A stretch of DNA of 43,992 nucleotides from an uncultured Clostridia bacterium (GCA_947630115.1 CANRGG010000016.1:1-43992); one strand, 5' to 3'; shown: positions 32,074-40,578, numbered from the stretch's first letter. Numbers and translations are program-made. Notes: generated from the sequence alone by a model not told the origin.

Positions 32074-32958
32074 TTATTTTTGATTGAACTTCTTGCGGAC
32101 GAGCCAATCGGTGAAGCGCTCGGGGAGCATTTTATAGGCATAGCGCAGGACGTTGTTCTTTCCGCCCGCGGCAAAGACGGGAGGCGGGTTTTTCCGCTCG
32201 GCGAGTTTGATGATCGAATCCGCGACGAGCGAGGAGGTCATGCCCCCCTGCTCCATGTTGGCGAGCGCCGCCGAAGCCTTCTTGACGGAGGAGGAATAGC
32301 CCTTGCTCTCCTCCTCGTTGTAGATCCTGCGGCTGTAAGTGAAGTCGGTCGCCGTGCCGCCGGGGAGCAGCGCGCACACCCGCACCCCGTGCGGGCGCAG
32401 TTCGAGGTCGGCTTCCCGCGCGAGCATTGCAAGCGCCGCCTTCGAGGAGGAATAAAAGCCGTCAAAGGGAATGGGCATCTCCCCGCCGAGGGAGCCCACG
32501 AGCACCACCCTACCGCCCCGTTTTTTGAGATAGGGCGCGCCGGCGCGGATCGCCTCGATCGCGCCGAAATAGTTGACTTCGAACAGATAGCGATAGTCCC
32601 CGCTCTTCGCATGTTCGAGGGGAGCCGCCATCGAAAATCCCGCCGAATAGATCAGAAGATCGAGCGCGCCCGACTCTGCGCAGATCTCCTCGATCGCCTT
32701 TTCGATCTCCCCCTCCTGCGCGGCGTCTGCGGTGAGCGACTGCACCCGCTCGCCCTTGAAGGGCGTCCTCGAAATGTTGTAGACGCGGTAGCCTTTTGCG
32801 GAGAGTTTGAGCGCCGTCTCCCGGCCGATCCCCGAGGAGCCTCCGACGATGATCGCGCTCTTTCTTGCCGAAGGGGCGGAAGATCTTCTCTCCTCTCCCT
32901 CTTTTTCGGGCGTATTGCCTGTTTCCGGATTCTTTTCCATATCCGAAAGTTTGGACAT
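32074..32958 (-). CDS. Short-chain dehydrogenase/reductase
   Basis: The 294-residue protein has a classical Rossmann SDR core: VGGSSGIG at 38-45, YSAG at 104-107, NYFG at 129-132, and the catalytic S156, Y169 and K173 (YSSSK). A charged, low-complexity N-terminal tail of about 33 residues precedes it. C-terminal residues 250-294 carry extra basic helices (KNNVLRYAYKMLPERFTDWL) typical of SDRs related to 3-ketodihydrosphingosine reductase. Substrate is unknown. No Shine-Dalgarno is obvious; the ATG at residue 7 is an alternative start. It follows a ZIP transporter gene by 100 bases on the same strand. Confidence 0.85.
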   Translation of the reverse strand: MSKLSDMEKNPETGNTPEKEGEERRSSAPSARKSAIIVGGSSGIGRETALKLSAKGYRVYNISRTPFKGERVQSLTADAAQEGEIEKAIEEICAESGALDLLIYSAGFSMAAPLEHAKSGDYRYLFEVNYFGAIEAIRAGAPYLKKRGGRVVLVGSLGGEMPIPFDGFYSSSKAALAMLAREADLELRPHGVRVCALLPGGTATDFTYSRRIYNEEESKGYSSSVKKASAALANMEQGGMTSSLVADSIIKLAERKNPPPVFAAGGKNNVLRYAYKMLPERFTDWLVRKKFNQK

Positions 32959-33033
32959 TGCCGTAAATTTTTATGCAAATCCCCAAAAATTTCCGATCCA
33001 TCCAAGCGGCTGCGATCTTGCGGCAACAAAGCG

Positions 33034-33059
33034 AAAAAATCAAGCGACGGAAAGCGCTT
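33034..33059 (-). terminator. Weak terminator-like element overlapping the end of the ZIP transporter gene
   Basis: On the minus strand AAGCG and CGCTT (33059-33055 with 33046-33042) flank eight bases and are followed by GATTTTTT. The stem is only five base pairs, so the next gene may still be co-transcribed. Confidence 0.3.
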
Positions 33060-33829
33060 TACCCCAAGGCGACGTCGAGGATCATCATGAGGCAGAAGCC
33101 CGCGATCACCCCCGCGCTTGCAAGCGATTTATTGCCCGAAAAGCATTCGGGAATGAGCTCGGAACAGACCACCGCGACCATCGCCCCCGCCGAAAAGGCG
33201 AGCGCCCAGGGCATGAGCCCGACGATGAACGTCGCCGCAAGCGCCCCCGCAAGGCAGGCGGGGATTTCCACCGCCCCCGACCCCTGCGAAAACAGAAACG
33301 CCTTCAAAGGGCTCATTCCCTGCGCCCGGAGCGGGAACGCCACGCACATCCCCTCGGGAAAATTCTGGACGGCGATGCCCACCCCGAGCAGGACCGCCGA
33401 AAGAAGGGCCCCCGGCACGCCCGCGCACTGCGCGAACGCCACTCCGACCGCCATGCCTTCGGGCACGTTATGTAAGGTGACGGCAAAATACAGAAGCGCC
33501 GACTTCCTGTCGCTGCCCTGCAAAAACCGCCGCGTGCGGGAAAGAGCGAGATCGCTCAGCACGATGAAGGCCCCGCCGAGCAAAAATCCGAGCGTGACGG
33601 TCGCATAGGGCGGCAGCGCGCCGTCATAGTCGATCGCGGGAAGGAGCAGCGAAAAAAAGCTCGCCGCGATCATGATCCCCGCCGCCGCGCCCGTGAGCAA
33701 CGTGAGGAAATTCTGATTGATCTTTTTGGAAAAAAACACGAACAGCGCACCCAGCGCCGTGAATGCGTACATGAAGAGCGAAAGCAGAAACGCCTGCAAG
33801 ACGGGATCGAGATCCAGAAACCATTGCAT
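33059..33829 (-). CDS. zupT: ZIP-family metal transporter (ZupT-like)
   Basis: ZIP proteins import Zn2+ and other divalent metals. The 256-residue protein has about eight hydrophobic segments and the two metal-site motifs: HNVPEG at 120-125 and QNFPEG at 155-160. In the second, Gln replaces the usual His, which may change metal preference. The ATG at 33829 was chosen over an upstream reading because of GGGGG eight bases before it. A perfect TATAAT at 33907-33912 overlaps the edge of a long palindrome, suggesting metal-dependent control. Confidence 0.85.
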   Translation of the reverse strand: MQWFLDLDPVLQAFLLSLFMYAFTALGALFVFFSKKINQNFLTLLTGAAAGIMIAASFFSLLLPAIDYDGALPPYATVTLGFLLGGAFIVLSDLALSRTRRFLQGSDRKSALLYFAVTLHNVPEGMAVGVAFAQCAGVPGALLSAVLLGVGIAVQNFPEGMCVAFPLRAQGMSPLKAFLFSQGSGAVEIPACLAGALAATFIVGLMPWALAFSAGAMVAVVCSELIPECFSGNKSLASAGVIAGFCLMMILDVALG

Positions 33830-33906
33830 TTGTAAAACCCCCGTATCCTGCGCTTTTCGGGCGGTTTTTTCCCGCAAAGAGAAATGCCGCGGCGCGCAGT
33901 CACTTC

Positions 33907-33949
33907 ATTATACGCCCGCCGCCCTTTTTTCGGTGAAAAAAGGGCGGCG
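33907..33949 (-). promoter_or_regulatory. Promoter/operator region of the ZIP transporter gene
   Basis: A perfect -10 TATAAT (33907-33912) lacks a -35 at normal spacing. Just upstream lies a perfect 14-bp inverted repeat (33918-33931? with 33936-33949 by eye; arms GCCGCCCTTTTTTC and GAAAAAAGGGCGGC). No T-run follows it in either direction, so it is more likely an operator than a terminator. Confidence 0.5.
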
Positions 33950-34040
33950 GCAAAGGCTTCGACAAAAGCTCTGACAAAATTCCGGCAAAGGCTCCGGCAA
34001 AAAGCCGACGAATTTGGCAAAAGTTCCGGCAAAAATCCTG
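33948..34040. repeat. Degenerate 11-12-bp tandem repeat
   Basis: About eight imperfect copies of a unit close to GGCAAAGGCTCC follow one another, among them GGCAAAGGCTTC, GACAAAAGCTCT, GGCAAAGGCTCC and GGCAAAAGTTCC. They lie between the palindrome upstream of the ZIP transporter gene and the terminator of the galactokinase-like gene. The array could be a relic of slippage or a multi-site binding region. Confidence 0.55.
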
Positions 34041-34049
34041 AAATAGAGC

Positions 34050-34078
34050 AAAAAATCCCCCAGGGAAAACTCCCAGGG
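34050..34078 (-). terminator. Terminator of the galactokinase-like gene
   Basis: On the minus strand CCCUGGG repeats pair across an AGUUUU loop (three plus three G-C pairs around a U-U mismatch) and are followed by GATTTTTT. It begins just after the stop codon at 34084. Confidence 0.6.
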
Positions 34079-34083
34079 AAAAG

Positions 34084-35253
34084 TTAAACTTTGATTTCGC
34101 AGGCGCCCTCTTCCCGGACAGTGGAGAGGATCACGCTCTCCCGCCCGAACAGGCGCGCCATCGAGCGGAAATATCCCTGCGCTTCCTCCTCCCGGACGAC
34201 GGAGACCACCGTCCCCGTGCCGCGAAGAAGATTGCAGGCGCCGTCTTTGATGAGGTATTCGCTCAGTTTCATCGCAACGGCGACCGGGCTCTCCGCCTTG
34301 CCCGTCCCCTCCTGAAGATCGCAAAGGGCGCTCTTGCCGCTTTCGGCGATCTCCCGCAAAAATCCGTCCTTGTCGCCGCGAAGCAGGGCTTCGGCGGCCC
34401 GTTCGGCCCGCTCGTTCTCCTCGAAGTAGTCGAAGGCGCGCAGGATCGCTCCGTCGCTCACCTTTCTGCGCAGCAGGGTGAGATCGGAGCACATCTCCCG
34501 GAAGGAGACCTCCTCGATCCGCCGTTTGCCGTAATATGCCGCCGCCTCGCCGAGCTGCTTGCCCGCTCGCTGGAAAAAGGCGGCGCGGTCGTCCTCCCCT
34601 GCGCGGATCAGCACGACGCAATACCCCTCCGGCGCGGGCAGACGCTTGAAATGCGGAGTCCCGCGGGAAGTGTCGAGCAACGAAAAGCCCCCGGCGATGG
34701 ACGCCGCCTGTTCGGCGAGCCCGCCCGGCTTCCCGAAATAGACATTTTCCGCATACTGCCCCGCGCTCGCCTTCTCCCCCGCGGAGAGTTTCCCGTCGAG
34801 ATAGAGGACGTTCACGATCTCCGCGATGAGGGACTCAAACGCCGCGCAGGAGCCCGCCGGCTCCAATACGCCGCTCTGGATACAGGCGGAAAATCCCCCG
34901 AAGGAGTAGCCGTGTTTTTTGAGATAGCCAAGAACGCCGCGGAAAAGGGCGACGGGCTTTCCCTTCTCCCGCTCGCGGCTTTCCAGATCGTGCACTGAAA
35001 AGCGGACGGGCAGAGCCCCCTCCGATCTGATCTCCGCCATGCCGTCCCGGCGGGCCTCCGCGACGCACAAAACGTCGCAGGAAAGGGCGCAGGAGAGCGT
35101 TTTCCCGTGGTCGAAATGGGAATAGGCGCCCAAGATCTCCGTCCTTCCCGGGGCGGAGAACCAATGGGACGGCGCCCGCTGATATTCGGAGCGGAAATAT
35201 GCGGCGAGATTCTCCCTCCGCTCCTCTTCTTTGTCGATCCAATAGACGGACAT
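34084..35253 (-). CDS. Galactokinase-like GHMP kinase with altered motifs
   Basis: The 389-residue protein resembles clostridial galactokinase-like GHMP kinases: its N-terminal motif is APGRTEILGAYSHFDHG at 34-50 (usual form GRTEIxGNHTDHNHG). The central ATP loop, normally GSGLSSSAAFE, is EPAGSCAAFE at 131-140, and the C-terminal GGGFGG motif is RGTGTVV at 344-350. These changes suggest a different substrate or loss of kinase activity. The start at 35253 lies six bases after a perfect TATAAT and has no Shine-Dalgarno, so it is predicted leaderless. No galactose genes are nearby. Confidence 0.75.
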   Translation of the reverse strand: MSVYWIDKEEERRENLAAYFRSEYQRAPSHWFSAPGRTEILGAYSHFDHGKTLSCALSCDVLCVAEARRDGMAEIRSEGALPVRFSVHDLESREREKGKPVALFRGVLGYLKKHGYSFGGFSACIQSGVLEPAGSCAAFESLIAEIVNVLYLDGKLSAGEKASAGQYAENVYFGKPGGLAEQAASIAGGFSLLDTSRGTPHFKRLPAPEGYCVVLIRAGEDDRAAFFQRAGKQLGEAAAYYGKRRIEEVSFREMCSDLTLLRRKVSDGAILRAFDYFEENERAERAAEALLRGDKDGFLREIAESGKSALCDLQEGTGKAESPVAVAMKLSEYLIKDGACNLLRGTGTVVSVVREEEAQGYFRSMARLFGRESVILSTVREEGACEIKV

Positions 35254-35259
35254 ATTCCG

Positions 35260-35289
35260 ATTATATCACATTTGGAGGGAAAAGCGCAA
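35260..35289 (-). promoter_or_regulatory. Promoter of the galactokinase-like gene, predicted leaderless
   Basis: TATAAT (35260-35265) ends six bases before the ATG at 35253. A poor -35 TTGCGC (35284-35289) is at 18 bases. Confidence 0.7.
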
Positions 35290-35303
35290 GTAAATTCGCC
35301 TTT

Positions 35304-35331
35304 TTGCAAAGACGGAAAGAACGGATAAATA
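35304..35331 (+). promoter_or_regulatory. Possible promoter of the polysaccharide deacetylase gene
   Basis: TTGCAA (35304-35309) and TAAATA (35326-35331) are 16 bases apart. The match is weak and no alternative is better. Confidence 0.35.
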
Positions 35332-35361
35332 AAAACCGCAAAGTTGCGGCAAACTTCGGTT

Positions 35362-36048
35362 ATGCAAAGAAAATTTCTTGCGCCCGCGCTCATTCTGGTG
35401 GCGCTTTTGACTCTGCTCGCCTTTCTCGGCATGCGCGCCGCGTCGTCGGCGCCCGCCATGAGCCTTGCCGAAGAGCAAAAGGAAGTCTATCTCACCTTCG
35501 ACGACGGTCCGAGCACCGTCGTCACCTCGCGCGTTCTCGACACGCTCAAAGAGGAGAACGTTCCGGCGACGTTTTTCATCGTCAGCGACCGTGTGGAGGG
35601 CCGGGAGGAAGTTCTGAAACGGATCGCGGCGGAAGGGCATACCCTCGGCGTGCACTCCGCCTCGCACGATTACGCCCGCATTTACGCCTCCGACGCGTCC
35701 CTTCTGAAAGACATCTCATCCTGCGCCGCGTGCATCTCCCGCGTGACGGGGATCGTCCCGAAAGTCTACCGCTTCCCTGGCGGCGGCATGGGCGACATGG
35801 CGCATAGACGGGCGCTCGTGAAAAAGCAGGGCTATCGGATCGTCCAATGGAACGCCGTCTGCGGCGACGAGGAGATCTGGCACGCCTCCGCCGACACGCT
35901 CGTCAAGGAGACCGTCAAAACTTCGCAGGGCAAGCAGCCCGTCGTCCTGCTTTTGCACGATTCCGCCTCGCATAAGGCGACCGCCGAGGCGCTCCCCGGG
36001 ATCATCGCCTACTTCCGTGAGAACGGATATCTCTTCTGCAAATTCTGA
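35362..36048 (+). CDS. NodB-domain polysaccharide deacetylase, membrane-anchored or secreted
   Basis: These enzymes remove acetyl groups from peptidoglycan or other wall glycans. The 228-residue protein has an N-terminal signal/anchor helix (about 4-25), then the NodB motifs TFDDGP at 45-50, HSASH with H98 and H102 as metal ligands, RFPGG at 137-141, and a C-terminal LLLHDS. No Shine-Dalgarno is seen at the ATG; a TTG at 35344 is an alternative start. A small CCGCA/TGCGG hairpin lies just upstream. It may act in wall or spore cortex remodelling. Confidence 0.87.
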   Translation: MQRKFLAPALILVALLTLLAFLGMRAASSAPAMSLAEEQKEVYLTFDDGPSTVVTSRVLDTLKEENVPATFFIVSDRVEGREEVLKRIAAEGHTLGVHSASHDYARIYASDASLLKDISSCAACISRVTGIVPKVYRFPGGGMGDMAHRRALVKKQGYRIVQWNAVCGDEEIWHASADTLVKETVKTSQGKQPVVLLLHDSASHKATAEALPGIIAYFRENGYLFCKF

Positions 36049-36072
36049 AAGCGCCCCTTAAAACGGCCTTGC

Positions 36073-36101
36073 GCGTTCCGCTTGACGGAGCGCGTTTTTT
36101 C
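36073..36101 (+). terminator. Terminator of the deacetylase gene, overlapping the next promoter
   Basis: A 9-bp stem with one G-U pair (36073-36081 with 36087-36095), a five-base loop and six T (36096-36101). The -35 box of the next gene lies in its loop and right arm. Confidence 0.8.
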
Positions 36102-36111
36102 TGCTATAATG
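36083..36111 (+). promoter_or_regulatory. Sigma-A promoter of the M6 protease gene
   Basis: TTGACG (36083-36088), 17 bases, TATAAT (36106-36111) preceded by TGC as an extended -10. The U-run of the terminator forms part of the spacer. Confidence 0.83.
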
Positions 36112-36135
36112 CCGAAAAACCGTCGGAGATGTCGG

Positions 36136-37866
36136 ATGAAAAAATTCGCAAGTCTTGTTTTATCGCTCTTTCTCGCGCTTTCCTGCGTCGCATGCGCCGC
36201 CGATCCGCCCCCCACCGCGCAGGATCCTCTCCCTTCCGAACCTTCGGAGCCCGCAGAGCCCTCAAAGCCGTCGGAGCCGTCCGAGCCGGAACCCGAGCCC
36301 GTCGAGCCTTCGGAGCCGTCAAAACCTTCGGAGCCGGAGCAGGAAAAGATCGTCTACAAGGAAGTCTCCCAAAAGATCGAGCGCTGTTCGGGGGCGGAGA
36401 TCTTCGTGAAGGCGAGGGCGAATGCGGCGATCAAACTCGAGATCCACTATTTCGACGCGGACAAGGGGCTTTGGCTGAGGGGAGAGCTGGAGGGCGAGTC
36501 GGACGCGACGGGCGCGCTTGCGCTCAGTTTCCCCCTGCCCGAAGGGGCGACGGAGATCCGGGTGCGGATCGTGACCTGTCTTGTGTTCGACAAAGCGGCG
36601 CAGGAGCGGGTCAAAGCGGAGGCGGAGATCGAAAAGATCGAATTTTCAGAGCCCGCCGAAAAGCAGCCCCTCCTCACTCCGCCCGTGCGGGAGATCCATT
36701 CGACGATGCCATCCGTGGGAGAAGTGCGCTCGCTTGCGGTCTTTATCGAGTTCCCGGACAGAAAATTCGTCGATCCCCTTCCGAAGGAACGGCTTCAAGC
36801 GGAGCTGTTCGGCGAGGGCGAGCCGTCCTTGTTCCCCTATGAAAGCCTGTCCGCCTGGTTTGACCGCGCCTCTTACGGCAATCTGTCCCTCTCGGGCGAC
36901 GTCCTTTTCTATGAATGCAAGGCGCCCGTCTCCTCCTATCTCGGCGAAAATCATGAAAAACTGCTCATGGAGGTCCTCCGCGGGCTGGACGATCAGATCG
37001 ACCTCTCCGACTACGATTCGGACAAAAACGGCGCGCCCGACCAACTCGCCTTCGTGATCCCCGTTTACGGCGACGCGGAACTTTCCGCCTTCTGGTACAG
37101 CGCAACCTATACCTGGTACGAAAATCTTTCCTTCCGCATAGACGGGGAACAGATCGAGCAATACGTCGCGCTCGACGCCGCTCCGTCCGAGGCCGATCTT
37201 ACCTATCTCAAATCCTCTCTGATCCACGAGATCGGGCACTGCATGGGGCTGCCCGACTACTACAAATACAACGGCGCCGAGGATTGGGAGGGCTTCCACG
37301 GCGGCGCGGGATACGCCTGCCTGGATGACGCTCTCGGCGACTTCTGCGGCTTCTCCAAACTGATGTACGGCTGGTTCCGCGAGGGAGAGGCGCTCTTTTA
37401 TTCGGGCGCCGGGGAGGAGACCTTCTCCCTCTATTCCCTCTCCGAGCGCGCGAGCTGTCTGATCCTCCCCATCGACGAGCCCTTCTCCTTCTTCTCGGAG
37501 TACTTTGTCGTCGAATTCATCACGCCGACCGAAAACAACAGCATTCTCGGCAGCTATGCGGCGGGCGCGGGGGGCGTGCGGATCTTCCATGTGCAGGCGG
37601 AGACGGCGATCATGGATTGGGGAACAAAAGAGCTCAAATACAACAATTACTCGCGCTATTATCTCGGCGACGACAAGATCCGCGTGCTCCGCCTCGTCAA
37701 CGACGGGCACGGCTTCTACCAAAAGGGAGACGTCTGTACCTTCGGGACGGAAAACTTCGCCGCCTATGACAAGAACGGCGACCAGACGATCGACACGGGA
37801 TACACCGTCAGGATCGGCGCGGCGGAGGGCAAGACACAGACCGTCACGGTCACGAGAAAAATCTGA
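36136..37866 (+). CDS. M6-family (immune inhibitor A-like) metalloprotease lipoprotein
   Basis: The 576-residue protein has a signal peptide with a possible lipidation Cys in SCVACAA, then a Ser/Glu/Pro-rich linker of about 45 residues (repeats of EPSEPSKPSEP type) that could span the wall. A beta-rich region follows, and then an M6-like catalytic domain with HEIGHCMGLPD, H364 and H368 being zinc ligands and E365 the base. It is probably displayed on the cell surface and degrades extracellular proteins or peptides. GGAG precedes the ATG. A terminator shared with the convergent ATPase gene follows. Confidence 0.87.
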   Translation: MKKFASLVLSLFLALSCVACAADPPPTAQDPLPSEPSEPAEPSKPSEPSEPEPEPVEPSEPSKPSEPEQEKIVYKEVSQKIERCSGAEIFVKARANAAIKLEIHYFDADKGLWLRGELEGESDATGALALSFPLPEGATEIRVRIVTCLVFDKAAQERVKAEAEIEKIEFSEPAEKQPLLTPPVREIHSTMPSVGEVRSLAVFIEFPDRKFVDPLPKERLQAELFGEGEPSLFPYESLSAWFDRASYGNLSLSGDVLFYECKAPVSSYLGENHEKLLMEVLRGLDDQIDLSDYDSDKNGAPDQLAFVIPVYGDAELSAFWYSATYTWYENLSFRIDGEQIEQYVALDAAPSEADLTYLKSSLIHEIGHCMGLPDYYKYNGAEDWEGFHGGAGYACLDDALGDFCGFSKLMYGWFREGEALFYSGAGEETFSLYSLSERASCLILPIDEPFSFFSEYFVVEFITPTENNSILGSYAAGAGGVRIFHVQAETAIMDWGTKELKYNNYSRYYLGDDKIRVLRLVNDGHGFYQKGDVCTFGTENFAAYDKNGDQTIDTGYTVRIGAAEGKTQTVTVTRKI

Positions 37867-37890
37867 AAATTTATCGGTTTTCATCGAAAA

Positions 37891-37920
37891 AAACGGGGAG
37901 ACAGCGTCGTCTCCCCGTTT
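37891..37920. terminator. Bidirectional terminator between the protease and ATPase genes
   Basis: A 12-bp stem (37891-37902 with 37909-37920) with a six-base loop is followed by T-rich sequence on both strands (TTTTGTTTG on plus, TTTTTTT on minus). Confidence 0.88.
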
Positions 37921-37933
37921 TGTTTGTCGTTTT

Positions 37934-40561
37934 TTAGCCTCTCCGCAAAGCCGTCCGCCGCCTGCGGAATTTTGCGCAAAGAGCGGGCAGCCGTTTTTTG
38001 ATCTCCCCGATGGGGACGATTGCAACCGAACAGAGGGCGACCGCCAGCCATTGGACGGGGGTCAGTGCCGTGAGGGAGAACGCCGTGCGAAGGAAGGGCA
38101 GGAGCACGAGGGCGGCGTTCAGAACGATCCCGAGGGCGACGGTCCAAAGAAGCGCCTTGTTGGAGAAAAATTCTTTGATACCGGTGCCGCCCTCCTCCTT
38201 TCTCACGTTGAAGGCGTGGAACAGTTCGAGTAGGGAGAGCGTCAGAAAGGCGCAGGTGCTGGCGACGCCATTCCCCCAATGCCGCACGCCGTAGACGAAC
38301 AGTCCGACGACGAGCGCCGTCTGGATGAGCCCGAACAGGAGCACTGAAAAGAGGGCGCGCCGCGAAAAGATCTCGTCGATCGAGACGGGCGGCCGCTTCA
38401 TCGAGCCCTCCGTCCGCTCTACGCCGAGGGCGAGCACGGGCAGCGAGTCGGTGATGAGATTGATCCAGAGCAGCTGGGTCGAGGTGAGAAAGTCGTACCG
38501 CCAAAGAAACAGCGTGGCGATGAGCACGGCGAGCACTTCGGCAAGGTTGGTGCTCAAAAAGAAGGAGATCGTCTTTTTGACGTTGGAAAAGACGTTCCGT
38601 CCCTCCTCCACCGCGCCGACCATCGTCGAAAAATCGTCGTCCGTGATGACCATATCCGCGGCGTTCTTGGTGACGTCCGTCCCCGACCCCATCGCGACGC
38701 CGATGTCCGCCGCGCGCACCGACGGGGCGTCGTTCACGCCGTCGCCCGTCATCGCGACGACCTCTCCCCGTTTTTGCAGGGCCTTGACGATCTCGAGCTT
38801 ATGCTTGGGCGTCACCCGTGCATAGACGGCATACCGATCCGCACGCGCTGCAAGATCTTCCCCCTCCCCGTCAAGCATTTCGCCCGTCGCAACTTCGTCC
38901 GGCGAGTCCGCGATCCCGAGCCGCCGGGCGATCGCGAGCGCGGTCTCCGCGCTGTCGCCCGTGATCATGACCGTCCGGATCCCCGCGGCTTTGCAGGAGG
39001 CGACCGCCTCTTTCACCCCCTCCTTGGGCGGATCGTACATCGCCGCGATCCCCAAGAAGGTGAGGCCGCTCTCCTCCACTTTCCCGTCGTATCTTCCCTC
39101 CGCAAAGGCGAGCACCCGCATGGCCTGCCGGGAAAATTCGGCGATCGACCGTTTGATCCGCTCCCTGTCGGCGGGCGTCATCTCCCTCTCGAGCGCGCCG
39201 TCTGCGATCTTGTCGCATTTTCCGAGCAGCACGTCCGCGCCGCCCTTGACGAACAATTTCGCCCCGGCCGCGCCTTCCGGCTTTGCCGCGACGCTCATCA
39301 TCTTGCGCTCCGAAGAGAAGGGAATGCCGCCGAGTACGGCGCCCTTCGCCTCGAAGCGGCAGCGATCGGCATATTCTGCGAGCGCGATCTCCGTCGGATC
39401 TCCCACATAGCCGCCGGGGCTGCCCTTCACGGTATGGCAGAAGCGGAAACAGGTCAGAAGCCGCTTTTGCCCTTCCGTCGCCGCGAACGGTTCCGCGCCG
39501 CGCCGGGAAAAGTCGGTCTTGACCGCCTCGACCGTCATCCGGTTTTTGGTGAGCGTCCCCGTCTTGTCCGAACAGATACAGGTGCAGCTCCCCAGCGTTT
39601 CGACCGCCGAGAGCTTGCGCATGACCGCCCGCGCCTTGGACATCCTCACGACGCCCATCGCGAGGATGATCGTGACGACCGCGCCCATGCCCTCGGGGAT
39701 CGCCGCGACCGCCACCGCGACCGCCGTCATGAGATTGTCGAGAAAACTCACGCGGCGGGCGAGAAGTCCCCCCAAAAAGAGGACCGCCGCCACCGAAAGC
39801 ACCGTCGCCGAGATGATCTTCCCGAGCTTTGCGATCGTCTTGTCGAGCGGCGTCGGATTGGGCGCGGATTCGTGCAGAAGGCGGGCGATCGCCCCCATCT
39901 CCGTCCGCATTCCCGTGCCCGTCACGACGCAGCGCGCGTTGCCGCTCACGCAAAAAGTGCCAAGATGGGCCTCGTTCGTCCGTTCGAGCAGGGCGGCTTT
40001 CTGCACGATGCAGTCCCGCTTGGAAACAGGCTTGCTCTCCCCCGTCAGGGCGGATTCGTCCACCCGGAAGTTCTCGCTCTGCAAGATCCTGCAATCGGCG
40101 GGCACCCGGTCCCCCTCTTCGAGCTCGATGACGTCCCCGGGAACGAGCAGCGCCGCGTCGATCTTTTCGATCCGCCCGCTCCGGATCGCCTTCGCCGTCG
40201 AGTGGGAGAGCTTTTTGAGCTTTTCGATCGCCGCGTCTGCGCGGTATGATTGGATGAACCCCACAACGGCGTTCAATAAAATGATAAAGAGCAAGATCCC
40301 GGTGTCGGCGATCTCGTTCAAGTCCCGTGTGACGTAGGCGAGCGCCCCCGACAGCATCGCCGCGCAGATGAGGATGATCGTCATGAGATCTTTGAACTGC
40401 GCGAAAAAAAGCAGCGGAAGGCTGCGCTTTTTCCCCTCTTTGAGCCGGTTTTCGCCGTATTCCGCAAGCCGCCGCTCCGCCTCCTCCCGTGGAAGGCCCG
40501 CCTCGCCCGTGCGAAGAGTCTCCAAGACTTCCGCCTTGGACAGTTTGTACAATTCTTTCAT
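37934..40561 (-). CDS. P-type Ca2+-transporting ATPase
   Basis: It pumps Ca2+ (possibly another cation) out of the cell using ATP. The 875-residue protein has the N-terminal cation-ATPase domain, TGES, the M4 motif PEGMGA (usually PEGLPA; the Glu is kept), the phosphorylation site DKTGT with D332, MITGDSAETA and TGDGVNDAPS. The M5 segment holds NLAE and M6 holds NLITD, which match Ca2+ ligands of SERCA-type pumps. Ten hydrophobic segments fit the family. The ATG at 40561 has no clear Shine-Dalgarno; the palindrome CGGACGTCCG lies about 18 bases upstream. Confidence 0.9.
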   Translation of the reverse strand: MKELYKLSKAEVLETLRTGEAGLPREEAERRLAEYGENRLKEGKKRSLPLLFFAQFKDLMTIILICAAMLSGALAYVTRDLNEIADTGILLFIILLNAVVGFIQSYRADAAIEKLKKLSHSTAKAIRSGRIEKIDAALLVPGDVIELEEGDRVPADCRILQSENFRVDESALTGESKPVSKRDCIVQKAALLERTNEAHLGTFCVSGNARCVVTGTGMRTEMGAIARLLHESAPNPTPLDKTIAKLGKIISATVLSVAAVLFLGGLLARRVSFLDNLMTAVAVAVAAIPEGMGAVVTIILAMGVVRMSKARAVMRKLSAVETLGSCTCICSDKTGTLTKNRMTVEAVKTDFSRRGAEPFAATEGQKRLLTCFRFCHTVKGSPGGYVGDPTEIALAEYADRCRFEAKGAVLGGIPFSSERKMMSVAAKPEGAAGAKLFVKGGADVLLGKCDKIADGALEREMTPADRERIKRSIAEFSRQAMRVLAFAEGRYDGKVEESGLTFLGIAAMYDPPKEGVKEAVASCKAAGIRTVMITGDSAETALAIARRLGIADSPDEVATGEMLDGEGEDLAARADRYAVYARVTPKHKLEIVKALQKRGEVVAMTGDGVNDAPSVRAADIGVAMGSGTDVTKNAADMVITDDDFSTMVGAVEEGRNVFSNVKKTISFFLSTNLAEVLAVLIATLFLWRYDFLTSTQLLWINLITDSLPVLALGVERTEGSMKRPPVSIDEIFSRRALFSVLLFGLIQTALVVGLFVYGVRHWGNGVASTCAFLTLSLLELFHAFNVRKEEGGTGIKEFFSNKALLWTVALGIVLNAALVLLPFLRTAFSLTALTPVQWLAVALCSVAIVPIGEIKKRLPALCAKFRRRRTALRRG

Positions 40562-40578
40562 ACGATAAGGTATGAATG

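Noticed and set aside
33918-33949. 14-bp inverted repeat as a Rho-independent terminator
   Set aside because: No T-run follows it on either strand, and the next element on the minus strand is a -10 box.
36230-36345. Repeats encoding Pro/Ser/Glu units as a CRISPR or mobile repeat
   Set aside because: They are in-frame codons of a protein linker with irregular spacing.
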